Part shown: positions 14,301 to 29,300 of the stretch, in pieces | Layout of the letters: every line of letters starts with the position of its first letter | Numbering within the stretch: position 1 is the first letter of the stretch | Source of the DNA: Chrysogorgia sp. JL179-B06 | Taxonomy: Eukaryota; Cnidaria; Anthozoa; Scleralcyonacea; Chrysogorgiidae | Assembly: GCA_035772405.1 (NCBI GenBank) | Contig: JAYKKM010000122.1 | Location: 1,621,001-1,685,000 of the forward strand | Direction: 5' to 3' | Length of the DNA: 64,000 nt | Notes under the pieces: generated by a model | What the model was told of the DNA's origin: nothing | The model's database searches: none | What the model saw: only the letters and a program-made list of their open reading frames with translations | Translations under genes and position numbers: made by a program

Positions 14301-17300
14301 AAAGTAACTTTGCCCTAATAGCATTCATGGACCCCTGTCCTCGCAAATCCCTAGTTGCGCCCTTGAAGCTGTAATTGCCAATTACAGCTTAATAGGTTCC
14401 AAGCTGGAGAACCGCGATAAAAAGAACAAATTCTGTCTTTTTGAAGAAAACGATAGGTGATGGGACCTGCACCGGTGTTAAATGTAGTGATAAGTAGGAT
14501 GTTTTGACAATCGATGTACCGGAGTAAATTCAGATACGGCATAGGGCTATGAGTTGGATGACGTAAATATGACACTTAAAAACGGGTGCGCCCATTTTGG
14601 ATACGAAATATGTGAAGTATGAGTGGAGTAGATAGCGATTGTGAATACCGCGAGATGGTGCATGCTTTCGGGATATATATATGGGTGGATAATGAGACCT
14701 ACATCGGTGTTGAATATTGTATAAGTAGTTGGTAACCAGTATTTTCAGCATTATGAATATAACTAAAACATTATTTAAATGCGGATAATATTGATGATTG
14801 ATGTGGAGAATGTGTAGGTGAAAATGGAGTCGAAGGGCGCTGGTGTGTTTGCGCGTTGAGAAACTGGGATGTTTGAATAGAAACGCGTGTAGATAGTTGT
14901 GGTTGTTCGTATATTTGACAACCCTCGATATATACATTCTTCAGGAAGGATTTTTGAAGGGGTTTGGATGTGAGTGCAAATTGTTTTATTTCACGTGTCT
15001 TGTATATCAAAACAAAAAGAAACAATCAAATGCAAAGCACTTACTAGGAATTAAAGTGCCACTACGATGAAAATTCATCCCCGTCTTTTAGATTTTCTTT
15101 AGCATAGAATAGTATTTCAGGGTCGAAAGTGATCATCGATGTAAAAAAAAACTAAAAAATGATATTTTGAAGTAAGTATTTTGAGCTCTGAGATCACTAT
15201 TATTTAGGCCACCATTACTAAAAACGTGTTCCAAGTGAGCCCGCAATTTCAAAAGTTAATATTGTTTATGACGTCAGATTCTCAATGCTACGCCTGAATT
15301 TCAGTCGAGGTTACTTGTTTTCTTGTTTTCTTCGAGAAGTAGATGAAATGTTCAGTCTTTTAGATGAAGAATTTGAATAAACGACTTTGATTTACTTGAA
15401 GAATTAGCGATGTGGAGTCTTCGCGTTGAGAATTTGACGTCACTTCGTTACGCTGGTCAGGAACATGAACGATTAATGGCGGACATAACAACTCCAGATT
15501 CGGAGTCAGAAAAATAATACTTGCCATCGTCTAATCGCAAAACGGTTTCGACCAAGCAGCTCTGCTTTATAAATACGTAAAAATATCGATAGGTAAAAAT
15601 TTGATCGTAGTGGCACTTTAAGTTGTTCAAATAACTTCATCACACCAACTTGTCATTGTGAAGAAATTAATTGCACAATTTTTTTCGGAACTCTTCCTAA
15701 TTACCACGACTTACAGATAAACTAACTCAAACTAACCTGTACTTTGCTGTTCTCTTCTTTGTCAAAATACTGATCACTGAACATGTGGACAGAACCGATC
15801 ACAACTAACTTCCCAGGATTATGCTGCATGACAAAACAGCAAAAGATTGTACAGAATAATATTATACAAGATCAAAAGACATTAACTAACACTTTCATAG
15901 AGGTGTAATGATATTCCGATACACCAATATATCGGGTGAAGTTTCATATAAATCCCGAAAGGACGTCACTATCGGTTAGTAAAATTAAAAATTAAAATCA
16001 GCTGTTATTTCTAAAATAAAGCATTATCGTAAGAGTTATGGTAAGTAGTAGGTTTAAGGTAAGTTTATTTTTGGCTAAACCAAAACGTGGTTTAAAAATG
16101 ATTTTCAGACAATTTAACTTTGAGTTCAGTTGAGAATAAATTGACATGCTATACATTAAGTTTATATTTCATGTTTAATGGCAATTAATTGAAACATCTG
16201 ATTAATGTCTCGTGTAGAAATAGACACTGAAAATGAAGACTAATACAGTAAAAGTCTAAAACTATATACGGTCATGTATTTCACTTGTAGTCTGTTTCCT
16301 CATTACAACATATTGTTCCCACTGTATTGAGATATGAATTGTATCGTGACCAGTGGCGTAGGAACGGATTTAAAGTTGGGCGAGGGCAGAAGTCGACAAG
16401 CAGGTAATCAGTAACCGCAATTTTAGGGGGATCCGGGGGTCCTAGCTCCCCCTGAAAATTTCTAAGTTGACAATTTGCAGCATTTTTTTCTGCTGCGAGC
16501 AATTTCAAATGAATCCAACGCCTGCTGGCCCTGTTGCCTCTTACCAAGTGCCACCATTTTTTGCGCCTAAGTACTGACAGAAGGGTCTGGGAACCAATCT
16601 AACACTCTAGGGGTTGGCTAACACTTCAGGCTGTTCAGGCTGTTCAGGCTACACCCGTTTGTAAAATCTTGCGTAGATGAAGCCCGTATAGGTAGATTAG
16701 CTTAAGTATAGCTTCTCTCCTAGCCTCTATAGTTGTACTAATACAATTGGAAAAAAAACATTAAATTTAGCAACGCTTGTCCCAATCTCGTTCCCAGAGC
16801 TTCCGCCGCGCCACGCAAACGAAGGCTCTGGGATAATCCATCGCCAGAGGGCCGGAAAACAGGGCGTCGATTGAAAAGAGCATGCGCCAGTAATAGACCG
16901 AGCGTAGTTTCTGGGACATGAGAACTATCTGTGCTAATATCGAGTTCTTCCGCAAGAATCTTCCCTAGACACGTTAATAACTCTCGAGGATCTCTTCAGA
17001 GGTGAAAAGATTGTTGTCTGGTGTTTAAATTAGCAACCAATTGGGATTTGGGACAGAAAAGAATATGATTTTAGAATTTATGTAACTCGCGGCAATGAAA
17101 TCAAAAAGGTCGATAAACACTGCATTGTGTATTTATTAATAGGTGTTGGCTGATTGTTGAAACTTCAAACAATAAAAGACTCGACAGCACAAAAATTAAC
17201 GGCAACAACTTTTTATAAACGACCATGACACACCTGAAGCTATATACAAGTTTACGCGGCGTTCGTGAGGCGTGGGAAAATCTTTGATCAATCGTTTTGA

Positions 17301-20300
17301 TTCTCGATGGCTTGTGTTCTCGTTTCTGTTCTGCAATATAAACACTTCGTCCGATGATATATTTAGTTTGAGAAATCAAGATACTTTTTGGTCTCATTTC
17401 TTGAGCCAAGAATAACTGAGGCAATTTTTTGCACGATGGATAACTCTTTGGATAATGCGACTCATAATGCGACTTGAGAGTCTTCTTTAACGTTAGACCA
17501 GGCGCTGTAAACTCTGCCATAAGAACGAAGTACAATACCGTTTGAACGAAACACTCGCGTAAATATTAAGAGTTAATCTAATTAAAGGCAATCTTTAGTT
17601 AACCAATCAAAACACTTCCGGTGATGGATCGTTTGCGTGGCGCGGCGCGGCGGAGGCTCTGGGAACGAGATTGTGCTTGTCCTGAATTTGGGGGGCTGAA
17701 GCACCCACCCCGCTTCCTACGTCTCTGATCGCGACTGTTGTATCAAGATAAGTAGCGCATCGCGGGCAGACTGAATCACTACACCTCTACCCTTTAAGCC
17801 CCAGAGGATCAGCATACAAATTCTCCTCTTTGGTCTCCAAACATTTCTTATACTAGTTCTGTTGGGAGATGTTGTTGGGAGATGTTGTTTTAAAAACATG
17901 AACAGGTACCGTATTTCCTCTAATAAACGCCCCCGGCGTTTACTAAATTTTGAAACAATTTGATGCGGCGTTTATTGGAGGGGGGCGTTTATTAGAGGGA
18001 GGCGCAACCTCGTTCCCAGGGCATTTTTCCTCCTGGTCACATGACACCCAGAATTTCTGGGTGTTTAGATATGATAATTTTTGGGGTCTTTGTTCAATTG
18101 CCTTTGTCTACTTTGTTGACCTGAATAATTGAAAAATGTTCAATGCTCTTCAGAGTTCTTCATGTCAGCATTCGTCGGCATAAAAGCAGCTAACAAACTT
18201 AATAATCCACCATACATCCATGGTTATCTCTTACAAAAGGTATGAAGAAGTATATATCCAATTTAGCGAAAGCTATCACTTCTAATTTGCCGTAAAATTT
18301 GAAGACAGCATTCAGATTTAGATGAAAAAATTATACTCGGCTGAATTAATTGAGTTTTATAACAAGCCAATCGCATTATAGAATGGACCAGCCGATCCCA
18401 GGGCCATTTTCGCCGACCTTCCGCTGTGGAGGCAAAATGCCCTGGGTACGAGGGAGGCGTTTATTAAACAATGACCGAGCGCGAGGTCGGTCCAGTTCTT
18501 TTTTCGTTTTTACTTTTATTATTATTTTACTTTATTTAACTTTAGCAATGGCTAGTTTAAACTGAGTTGTTTACATCACTTCGACAATGAAGCCAGTCAA
18601 TGTCTGTGGAAGAATAAATTAAAAAGATTCCTTGTTTGGTTCCATTGTTGCCACATAAAAATTAATAAATCTGTCAATTTTAGCATTCTTTTTCTTGCAC
18701 TTTCTGTATTTTTTCTAATAAACGCCGCTCTGATATGTGCGGCGTTTATTAGAGGGAGGCGTTTATTAGAGGAAGACGTTTATTAGAGGGAGGCGTTTAT
18801 TAGAGGAAGACGTTTATTAGAGGGAGGCGTTTATTAGAGGGAGGCGTTTATTAGAGGGAGGCGTTTATTAGAGGGAGGCGTTTATTAGAGGGAGGCGTTT
18901 ATTAGAGGGAGGCGTTTATTAGAGGGAGGCGTTTATTAGAGGGAGGCGTTTATTAGAGGGAGGCGTTTATTAGAGGGAGGCGTTTATTAGAGGGAGGCGT
19001 TTATTAGAGGGAGGCGTTTATTAGAGGGAGGCGTTTATTAGAGGGAGGCGTTTATTAGAGGGAGGCGTTTATTAGAGGGAGGCGTTTATTAGAGGGAGGC
19101 GTTTATTAGAGGGAGGCGTTTATTAGAGGGAGGCGTTTATTAGAGGAAATACGGTATTGACGTTTACCTTTGGTGATCAATCCCTCTAGTTTAGTTTGGT
19201 TAACCGTTGATATTATTAGGAGAACTTAGGTGCAGTTGATCACCCCTGGTGCATAAAGGTTAAAAGAAACAAAGGGTGGAACAAAGTCTGATTAAAATAT
19301 CCTGAAAACTCAAAATATGAATAAAAACAAGTATAATAAAAACTGTAAAACGTGTTGTGCTGCGTAGGCAGTGTAAAATACAAATCAAATGTCTAAAAAG
19401 GTTGGTGTACTGCCGAAATAGCGTTAAAGACTACTCACACGCTATTTCGGCAGTTCACCAACATTTTTAGATATATAATAAAAACAAGTATACACTCAAT
19501 ATTTGTGTTATGTAAATACACTGCCAAGCTCAAATCCTCTGGATTCCATGTAAATGTCTGCAGTATGTTTATAGTCCAGCTTAAGGGGTGAATTGTGCGT
19601 TTTATGATACAAGCATTAAACTTGGCAAGTAGATGGAGTTACTAGTGCTGATGACTTTCTGACATAGGGCCAATGCAGATTTCTTCCTGGTTGCCACAAA
19701 ATCGAGTTTTTCTTCCAATTTACCAATCAAAGTAGCGTTAATAACTCAAAATAGGCTTAGAAAATCGTCCTACCCGCTTGAATGTCCTTCATATAGTTTT
19801 TCGCGAACTTTTTAATGATATAGGTGATATTCGCTAAAAGTGAACTTTGAATTTTCACTTTTTTATAATATATATACTTTGATAGGTAAATTGGAAGAAA
19901 AACTCGATTTTGTGGCAACCAGGAAGAAATCTGCATTGGCCCTATATCACAAAGTCATCAGCACTAGTAACTCTATCTACTTGCCAAGTTTCATGCTTGT
20001 ATCACAAAACGAACGATTAAGGCAAAATTTCGGGCTTAACCGCCGGGCTATTATTACATCATCACTAAATATGATATAGTTTGGCGTTACTCTGGCTTTA
20101 AAAAAGTTTTTTGAATGTAACTTTAAAAGTTACTGTCCATGGCATGACCCAAAGTTTTGACACTCCAATCTAGTGTCTTCATCAGGGGGTGATTGTTCTA
20201 AAGTTAGGATCCCTATTTATACCATCATAGAACTGATGATAACGTTATTATTAACAAGATGCAAATAAGCTTCTGGTAATAAACCACCGTCATCGCGATT

Positions 20301-23300
20301 CAACTGGGCGTGGGCGTTATTGATATGCCAAGCCTCCAGACGCCCCATTGAATAGCGATGACGGTGGTTTGTTACCAGAAGCACGTCATCATCGGTTCTA
20401 TGAGGGTATAAATAGGGATCCTAACTTTACAACCATCACTCCTGATGAAGACACTAGATTGGAGTGTTGAAACGTTGGGTCATGGACAGTAACTTTTAAA
20501 GTTACGTTCAAAAAATTTTTTAAAGCCAAAGTAGCGCCAAACTATGTCTGATTTATCACCTGGTTGCGTTGGGAAATTATTTGATCACTAAGTCTAAATA
20601 TGATAACTAGACAAAGTTTTACCTTGGAGGAGTGAAATGCACAGATAGGTCTGTTTACTGGCAAGGACACAGTTCCAGAGGATAGCACAGGTATTGCTGG
20701 TTTAACAACATTGATAGTAGCTCCAAAAGGATACACAAAGCTCAGAGATCTACGACCAAATCATATTTTAAAAATTAGCACAAAATTTGCGCAAGCAAGA
20801 TGCGCAGATCGAACCAACCTTGTCTCGTTTTGGCAGGCAACTCCGGCGATTTTTCTCTCGCCCCAATCCCCCCAGAGTTGCGTGCGGAGGAGGCTAAGTT
20901 TACCCAAAATTCAAATATTTTTTAAGTGCCCCCTAGAAGTGTGCCGTCACTTTTGTCTGGTATGTTCCCAAATTGGACGCCCTATTTCAGAATCCTGGCC
21001 ACTAACATTTCACCTTTTTTTACCTGTTGATGGCTGGCTGTCCATGTCGGAATCACTATTACTTAGTGTTTCTAGGCATGCTGATGCCTGATGAGTTTTG
21101 ATATACTATGCCGAAACAGCCAAATTTCTTGTTTCCGTACAACTTATTATACTTTACAGTCCCTCAAAATTTCGGGGGGGGGATTTATTGACCACACCCC
21201 CGGAATTTCCCCACGAAATTTTTTGACGGAGGTAAGGAAAATCCTAGTTCCGCCCCTATCAAATCACCACTAGAGTGGTTTTCTAGCGAGGACTTGTCCA
21301 CCGGATAAACTATCCAGGCTTCGTATAACCAGTCCCAGATTTTTTATTTACATGTGAACTTTACAAGTTCACTTCAAATGAAACTTGGGGGCATGTTTAT
21401 GATCATGCTATATCTTGGAAACAACCCATATAAAAATGTATGTATGTATATAGTATGTGCCATGTTCAAATTAGCAACACATTTATAAAATGATTAATAA
21501 TAACTATCAATTTCTTTGTCTCTGTGCTTTTCACGCATTTTTATGCATGCATCTTAAGTCTACATGTTCTATCCTTAAAGGATGAGTGTCCAGCTAATGC
21601 TTTGCGCGCTCACAAGCTTGCCTGCGGCCATTTTTTGGGCCACGAAATTGAACAAGTAAACCAATCCTTCGATATCTGAGCAATCATTGTAGTAAATTAC
21701 TCAAATTGTGTTTTTCTTAAGAGCAGAGATAATGTAGTAAATCATTATTGTCATATTTTTGATAATATTTGATTGAGACAGGTATCCGTCGCCCGTTGTT
21801 TGCTGTTTGATGCGTGAATTTCAAAGTTTCTTTCAATACACGCAGTTTCCTGGCAAAGCCAGTAGTATAAGATCCTTATATTCCATATATTCTATGAGTA
21901 GAGGAACAGATATTACGCTAGAAACGAACGATCACTGCTGTAAATCATTGCCATTGTTGGCCGTTGTAATCGAAGCCGTTGAGAATAGAACACGCTGACA
22001 GACGACGGCACGAAGAGTGTGGTTCACAATATTCGACAAACTCTGAGTCAGACATCACTACAAACTGAATTAAACGACTTTTAACAGCTTATTGTGTCGT
22101 AAGATAACCAAACAACAAGAAAACGTAATAAACCGAGGTTAGTTAGAAGCCTTTCCCAAATCAAAACAATAACACAAGCGCACAAAGCATTAGCTGGACA
22201 CTCATCCCTTAATAGCGGTAGTCACATGTACGCATTGCGTACCTATTTTTATTAGTGTGCAGTCAACAGACAGTGTAACAATCATTGTAACCTTTGCTCT
22301 CCATCTGAGTCTCGGTAGCTCAATGGTTAAAGTATCTCACCTGTATTTAGAAGGTTACAGGTTTGATCCAGCTCGGATGTCTCAGAAACATTTTCTGAGG
22401 ATTTGAGCTTTAAGACAATTGCCCATGTATCGTCTAGTACTCCAAAAGTACTCCAAGCTCCCACATTCAGTTTATATTATACAAGACACCTCTTACCAGA
22501 CACCCAGACACTAGCTATATGTAACTTCTGTTCGGGTCATTCTTCTTGATCAACAAACCTTTCCCTCAGACACTTCTCTTGGACCAAATACAAAAAAAAC
22601 GTATCTGATTTGGATGAGTAATAAAACGTGGTCTAACGTTTCGAGCGAAGGCCTTCGTCGTCAGAGTGTGAAACGTTTCCCTCTCTGACGAAGGGCCTTA
22701 GCTCGAAAATTCGAAATGTTAGACTACTAGCTTACACGCTATTTCGGCTACACCAACCTTTTTAGATATTTGATTTGTATTATTAATTTATCTGATTCGG
22801 GATTTACATGCAAAAGATATTAAAACAAATTAACATACTGAGCAATGTTAGTAACTTCATTGTCCACGTCTCCTGGCACTTGCTTTCCTGCAGCACGATT
22901 GATTTCTCTATGTATATACAAAACAAGATAAAAAGCGTGAATTACAGTTACAGGGACAATTAAACATAGAATTAAAGAGATCAATTTTGTTGAAGATTAG
23001 AGTGTAGAAAGTAGATCTGAAGGGTATATAGATCTGAAAGAGGACAGAAATGTAAAATACAGCGTAAGACTGGCACACAGTAAACTACCTGTTTAACACT
23101 CCATTAGAAACAAGAACTTCTTTTGGATGGAAGTATTTATAGTAACTGGTTCGTACAACAGCATCTATAATAAAATCAAAATTATATATACAGTACATTA
23201 ATCTTATAGGAACTCATTTAATACATATAATTAAAAAATCATTAATAATGCATGAAGAAAACACAAAGCAAAATCACCACCGTGTCGTATCTTTATATGT

Positions 23301-26300
23301 GATAAAGATTCATCCTAATTTACATAAACTTTAGCTTTGATTTTCTCGGCTTAGACAACGTTATTTTTCAAAATTACTACGCCAACGAACTTACCAAATG
23401 CTGGTCGTTTTTTAAGCCGTTTAAAACACTCGCAGCAGTGTTTTATCAGATATAAAACACTCGGCTGCGCCTCGTGTTTTATATCTGATAAAACACTGCT
23501 GCTCGTGTTTTAAACATTACTTCAAAACCTCATTAATATTCATTAACCAAATTGTCCAATCACATTTCCGTATTTAGTCACGCGCAAGGCTTTTATACCT
23601 GATAAAATCCATGAATACTAATCAGCATGAAAATTATATAAAGTCTTTACGAACTTTATATAAAATTCCTGCTAATTTGCATTTCATACATCAACCCAAT
23701 TTACCTCTAATAGAAAATAAAAACCAGTACACTCCCTAGTGATTACAATCAATTGTTTTTGAAGCTATTTAAAACACTCGAACTCGCGTTTTATCATATC
23801 TAAAATGCTCGCGCTCCTTCTCGTGTTTTAAATACTACTTCATAATAATAATAATAATAATAACTTTATTTAAAGAGCGAGTGTCAACCATCGTGCATTG
23901 CGCGTTTGTGTTTACCTTCCGTACGCCAACTTGACGGGTAAATACTTCTGAAATTCGCCAAGTCTTCTCAGAAAACCCTATAGAGGCTTTCGTATTCATC
24001 CACAATCCAAATACGTCGACTCAAACACTGATTTTTTTGTTTGAACCTCGCCATTTGCTCTTACACGCTTCGCATTAGTCACGGCTGACATAAATCGAAA
24101 CGAAAGTCGAGAAAACGTCGAGTTTTGTGAAAAATACAGAAGTAACCACTTTCTAAGGTATATCTTCTTTCAATTAAAAAACAAAATGAATAATTTATAT
24201 CAAGGATTGACAAGATATTTACGGATAAGTTCACTAAGGGAATTTCGTGCTACAAAAAATGGCCGACCGAGCGTGCAATGCGTCACGGTTGACACTCACT
24301 CTTTAATGAGGCTACACATAACAGCTGAGAAGCTGATAAACCGGGAATAAAATATGGGTAGAATAAAACAGAATAAATTACCTGGTAAAAATGGATATGT
24401 ATACAACATCAAGTAAAATATTACGATAAAAAGATCAGTATATCAACATTATAAAAGTGCTTCAAAGTTGTCAATATTCTTATAAGAGTCCATAAAAAAT
24501 CTCTTCAAAGCTGTCTTAATGATAATAATAACAATAATAATAATAATAAAAGACGCATTATACAATAGTCTCAATGCTCTTACAAAAATGTATTCTTAAT
24601 GTTACTTATAAAACTAATTACAGTTGATAAAGCCTACTACATATATTACCACTATGAACAAAAAACTATTAATTGAAATTGAAACGATTAATGAAAGACT
24701 GAAAGTGAATTTTGAGGAACACCGCATGGTCCACATGAATTATTTATTACTGAAAGACCAAACTTAGGTAAGGGTTCGGTTGGATCAAAGATATGGTGTT
24801 ATAATACAGTATATCATTAGGGTCTCAGAAATCCCCTTGTTGACTCACCATTATTGACCATTATACCATAATCTTCCAAAAGAAAGTTGATGTTTGTATT
24901 AAACCGACTTTCGCCACCTTCTCCAAGCAAAACCAATATACTTCCACCCTTGTCCAAGTATGTTTTTATGGCATCAAACTACAGAATAATTAAAATTTTT
25001 TAACCACAATAATTAAGCACTGCCTCAACTGCTCATTGTTTACATAGTACCATACTGTACTACGGTATTTAATTATATCAATTGGTATTACATATCTTTA
25101 TAAAATAACATTTTGAAAAGCATGTTCTTGGCTGAAAGCTGTGTTTTTATAACTTTAAGAAATAGGCGAAATTTTCCTGCCATTTTTGAAGACAAATGAA
25201 AGTTTGCTAAAACCTAATTTTTAAAAAGTTAAATAATGTAAAATTTTGATCTGAATTGCATTTGCTCTCACAATTCAGTCGTATTGAGTATTGACCAACC
25301 TAGTCTCCACCCAGTTAATGTAGACAGTCTACATTAATAACACGTAGCTGTTAAAGTGCCCTTAACCTCAACATTTTTTATTGTCTTATTTGGTAGAACT
25401 TTTAAAATGATAAAGTAACTTCTTTTGAAGATTTTCGTTTCTTCGCTTTCTTTTGGATATACTGTATCAGTTTGTTTGATATGCAAATGTCCGGAATTTA
25501 CGTCACACATGCATAATGACTTATTGGAGAAATGTGTGTATATGTAGTGGGGGATAGGGATGGAATGAAAACTTGGGGGTTAGGGTTAGAAAACTCGTTA
25601 GGCGGGGGGTTAGGATCTTTGTTGTTTTGGGGTTAGCGGTTATTTGTTAATGTAGACATACATTCACAGCTACGTGTTACCAATGTAGACTGTCTACATT
25701 AAATAGGTGGAGACTGGGTTGTATTGACAGCTGAGAGTGATTTTTGTGTTAGTAACTGAGGATAATTTACACTTTCATGACTTTATGAACTTATTAAATC
25801 CTCTTTCTATTAAATACTTTAATACTGTATTTCGCAATGTATAAGTAGGTTTTCTAGGACCCAAAATTGACATCAGAAAACCAACCTCGATTTATACTAG
25901 CAGCTGGCCGCAAGTTTGGTGTTAACTTAACATGAAGCTTGTTTGAGACTGACAGAAACAATCCGACAAAATACAAATAATAGGTAAGCAATGCGATGTT
26001 TGTATGCGAAGACGCAGATAACTTGCACACCGCATAGCCAAAACTTTATTGAAAAAGACAGCAATATCACATTGAAATGTTAAAATGGAGACCATTAGTA
26101 CAAGAGGATTGAACAATGTAAGTTTGAGTGATGTAAACAAGTACAATGAATTTGAGAGCAGTTTCTGAACAAAAAATTAAATCACGTTTTGTAAGTAAAT
26201 CAAGTTTTGTAAGTATTATTAAATAATTGTGAAATATTATGAGTTGTTTTGAGCTGGCAATCTTATGTCAAAATATAAATTGAAAATAAAATAAAGTATT

Positions 26301-29300
26301 TTATTTTTAAATCAAACTACACAAATTAAGAAAGTATAAAAGTAACTGGAACGAGTGTTATTACAAAGTTCTTACAAAATGTTCTACATTGCAACAAATA
26401 ACTGAAACAGGTTCTTGGGTGTTGTAGCATATGAACGAAGCTTACAGTACAGTTATACTGTTTTAGTTAGGTACCTTGGCTAATATGGGCATAATGTCAT
26501 ATTGGTTATCTTATTTTTAAAAGATAAATTCTGAGGTTTATATATTTAGAGCTTCAGCAATTTTGTTTCCATACATTTTTGTAAAATAATTTTACTCTCG
26601 ATCAGGCTACAGAGACTGGAATGACGTCAGTAACTAATGAGAATTTGAATTAAATCAAAATCAAAAGCGTTATATCATAATTATTCAAAGTATAAGCAAT
26701 TGTTCCTGAATTATTTTATAAAAATAATAGAATACATTTACCATGTCTCATTCATTGAAAACGTAATAAAAACACTCGAGAAGTTGGGAAAGCACTTGCT
26801 TCGGTGGCTCGTCCTTTCCTAACACTTCTCTCATGTTTTTATTACGTCACTCGGGTTACGATCACGTTATAGACACTGGGCAAACATATTCGATTACTTA
26901 AGGTACGTTTACACACTACGATTTGTCGGGCCGACACTGGCGAATATTTACGTGATTCGCGGTAAATTTCGCTAATTCGTCATCCCCGACAAATCGCAGT
27001 GTGTAAACGTAACTCCCGATTTTTACTAAACATTATAAAATCACTAGTCGTGGTACTCATGCAATTTCTTGTTGTCTAATTGCGGGTATTTAAACCACTC
27101 CGAAATTAAAATTCGCGTCTCCTTGTCAGTAAATGCCCGGCTCTTTTTTTTCCTCGGATTGTTTTCAACTATAACTAGTTCCGTATTTAATAAAACAGCT
27201 TCGTCTGCTATACACTCGTAGTTTACGGTCGACATATTTCTTTTCTTGTTTTAATTTTTTTAAATCAGGAGGTTGGACAGTATACAGGTCAAGATAATCA
27301 CGTGCGAAGTGTCCAACCTCCTCTGTTTTTAAATATACGCGCGTTTATTCGGTAGTCATAGTTACAGTAAAAAATCGCTACGACTCTGGAAAAATCTGTG
27401 ACTTTTCTACAGATTTTTCTCCCGATTTTCAGTGTCGGGACTTGCTGACGTCAACGCTAACGCCATCAATTGGATGCCCATATTTGGAAAATCGGCCCGA
27501 CAAATCGTAGTGTGTAAACGTACCTTTACCGTATTTTCCGGGCGATGAAGTTTTTGACGACACATTAGACGCACCGGAAGAAAACGCGCATAGCAGTCTT
27601 ATATTTTGAAAGTGTAAAAAATGTAGCTGTTGTAATCTATTTATTTTTTATTGAATGCCGTTTTATTATACGTTTCGAAGAATTATGGTTTGATTCTTTC
27701 GTAAATTTGGTGGCCCTAAAAAGATTTGTTTTTTGGTTCAAAATCTTCGTCTTCTGTATCACTGTGGAACAAGGCCAACAGGTCGTCGTTTAGTCGTCCT
27801 GGAGCTTCTTCCACTTCATCATCGACTTCATCTTCGTCACTATCAAAATCATCTTCATCGGGAGTGGGAACTTCAATTCCAGATTTTTTGAAACCATTTG
27901 TAATAGTCGTCACAGGTATCGCTTCCCAAGCTTGATGTACCCATTGGCAAACTTCAGAATATGAAGCTGAAGCTCTCCTCATTTTCCGTTGTGTAGCTGT
28001 GGATTCCGTCTTCCTCCTTTTGGCTTTAAACGAGCGGTTAACTGAAATATCCAACGGCTGGAGCACTCCATCCTTTTGGCAGTGGATGACAACACTGTCT
28101 GGAAAATTTTCTTTTGTTAAAGTTTTCCGTTTAAAGATTACCAGCGGTTTTAATTTCTTTCCAGTTTTCGAGCAAGCCAGGACAACAGTGAAATGTGTTT
28201 TTTCGTGGCTGGATGTTGTAATAGGGACATGAGTGTTTACGCCTGTTTTGTCAACCGTTCTCGAACACGGAGGAGCGTCAAAGCACATTGGAACTTCATC
28301 CATGTTGAAAACGCTGTCGCCATTTACGATGAGGTGCGTCTTCTTTCTTCGGACAAACTCGCAAAAGCTTTCGACTTTGCTTTCCCAGTCATCGGGCAGT
28401 TGCTGTTCTCGTACGGACAGATAATTTATTTCTGCGCATGAAGCGGTTACACCAGGGCCACCAACGAAATCTTTGACGTTCAACTCTTTTGCTAAATCTT
28501 TTGCCTTCAGTCTGATCATCACAGTTGTCACAACTTGCATCTAGAAAATTTGGCGTTAGCGATTTGATGGTTCGGTATTGGAGAAAAAATAAAGAAACCA
28601 TGGTAAAAATGCCAAAACGCTAGCGTACTTGTCGCACCGGCGTAACTAGGTTTCCAAACCTAGAGAGAATGGTGAAGGATTGGGTCATCAGTCAACGAAG
28701 CAACAAGAGAGCAGACACTGAGTTGTTTGCGAAGAGTCTACGTAAAATAGACTTATGATCCTACTTGTGTCAACTACAGCAAATTGGATCAGTTTCGTGA
28801 ATAAATTAGAAGGTGACGTTGTGCTTTAGGTTGTCTTCGCAAAAGGCCCGCCTATACTTCAACCAATCAGAAATTGTGAAACTTTGATCCACGGATTCGT
28901 TCGGATTCGGAGCGATAAATAGAAATTTCGGATCGGATTAGAAAAGTTGTTCGGCAGTCGGATTATATTATTTCTCGTTGTAGTCGAGACATATAATAAA
29001 TTCCTTATTAACCTCACAAGCTCGGTCCGTACGGGAAAATATTTTGCTTTCGATCTTTTGAGTACAGACCTCGCCCTTCGGGCTCGGTCTGTACTCAAAA
29101 GATCTCAAGCAAAATATTTTCCCGTACGGACCTCGCGCTCGGTTAATAAGTACTTATTATTTTTTTTGAGGTCCGTAACTCAGGTCCGTAACTAGAATAG
29201 AGCCTTTTGATTGGCTGAGTACGAGGTCCGTATCACACCAGTACGGACCTCTCGCAACTTTTCGCGCCAAAAAATTGCAATTTTTTTTACTTTGCTCGGA

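Noticed and set aside
14351..15025. Overlapping minus-strand frames of 74-135 codons
   Set aside because: Low-information composition, no domain; intronic.
17950..18565. Plus-strand frames inside the pogo-like element
   Set aside because: They cross inverted-repeat sequence and have no transposase motif.
18735..19146. CRISPR-like array
   Set aside because: Units are contiguous with no spacers, and the genome is a metazoan one; it is a minisatellite.
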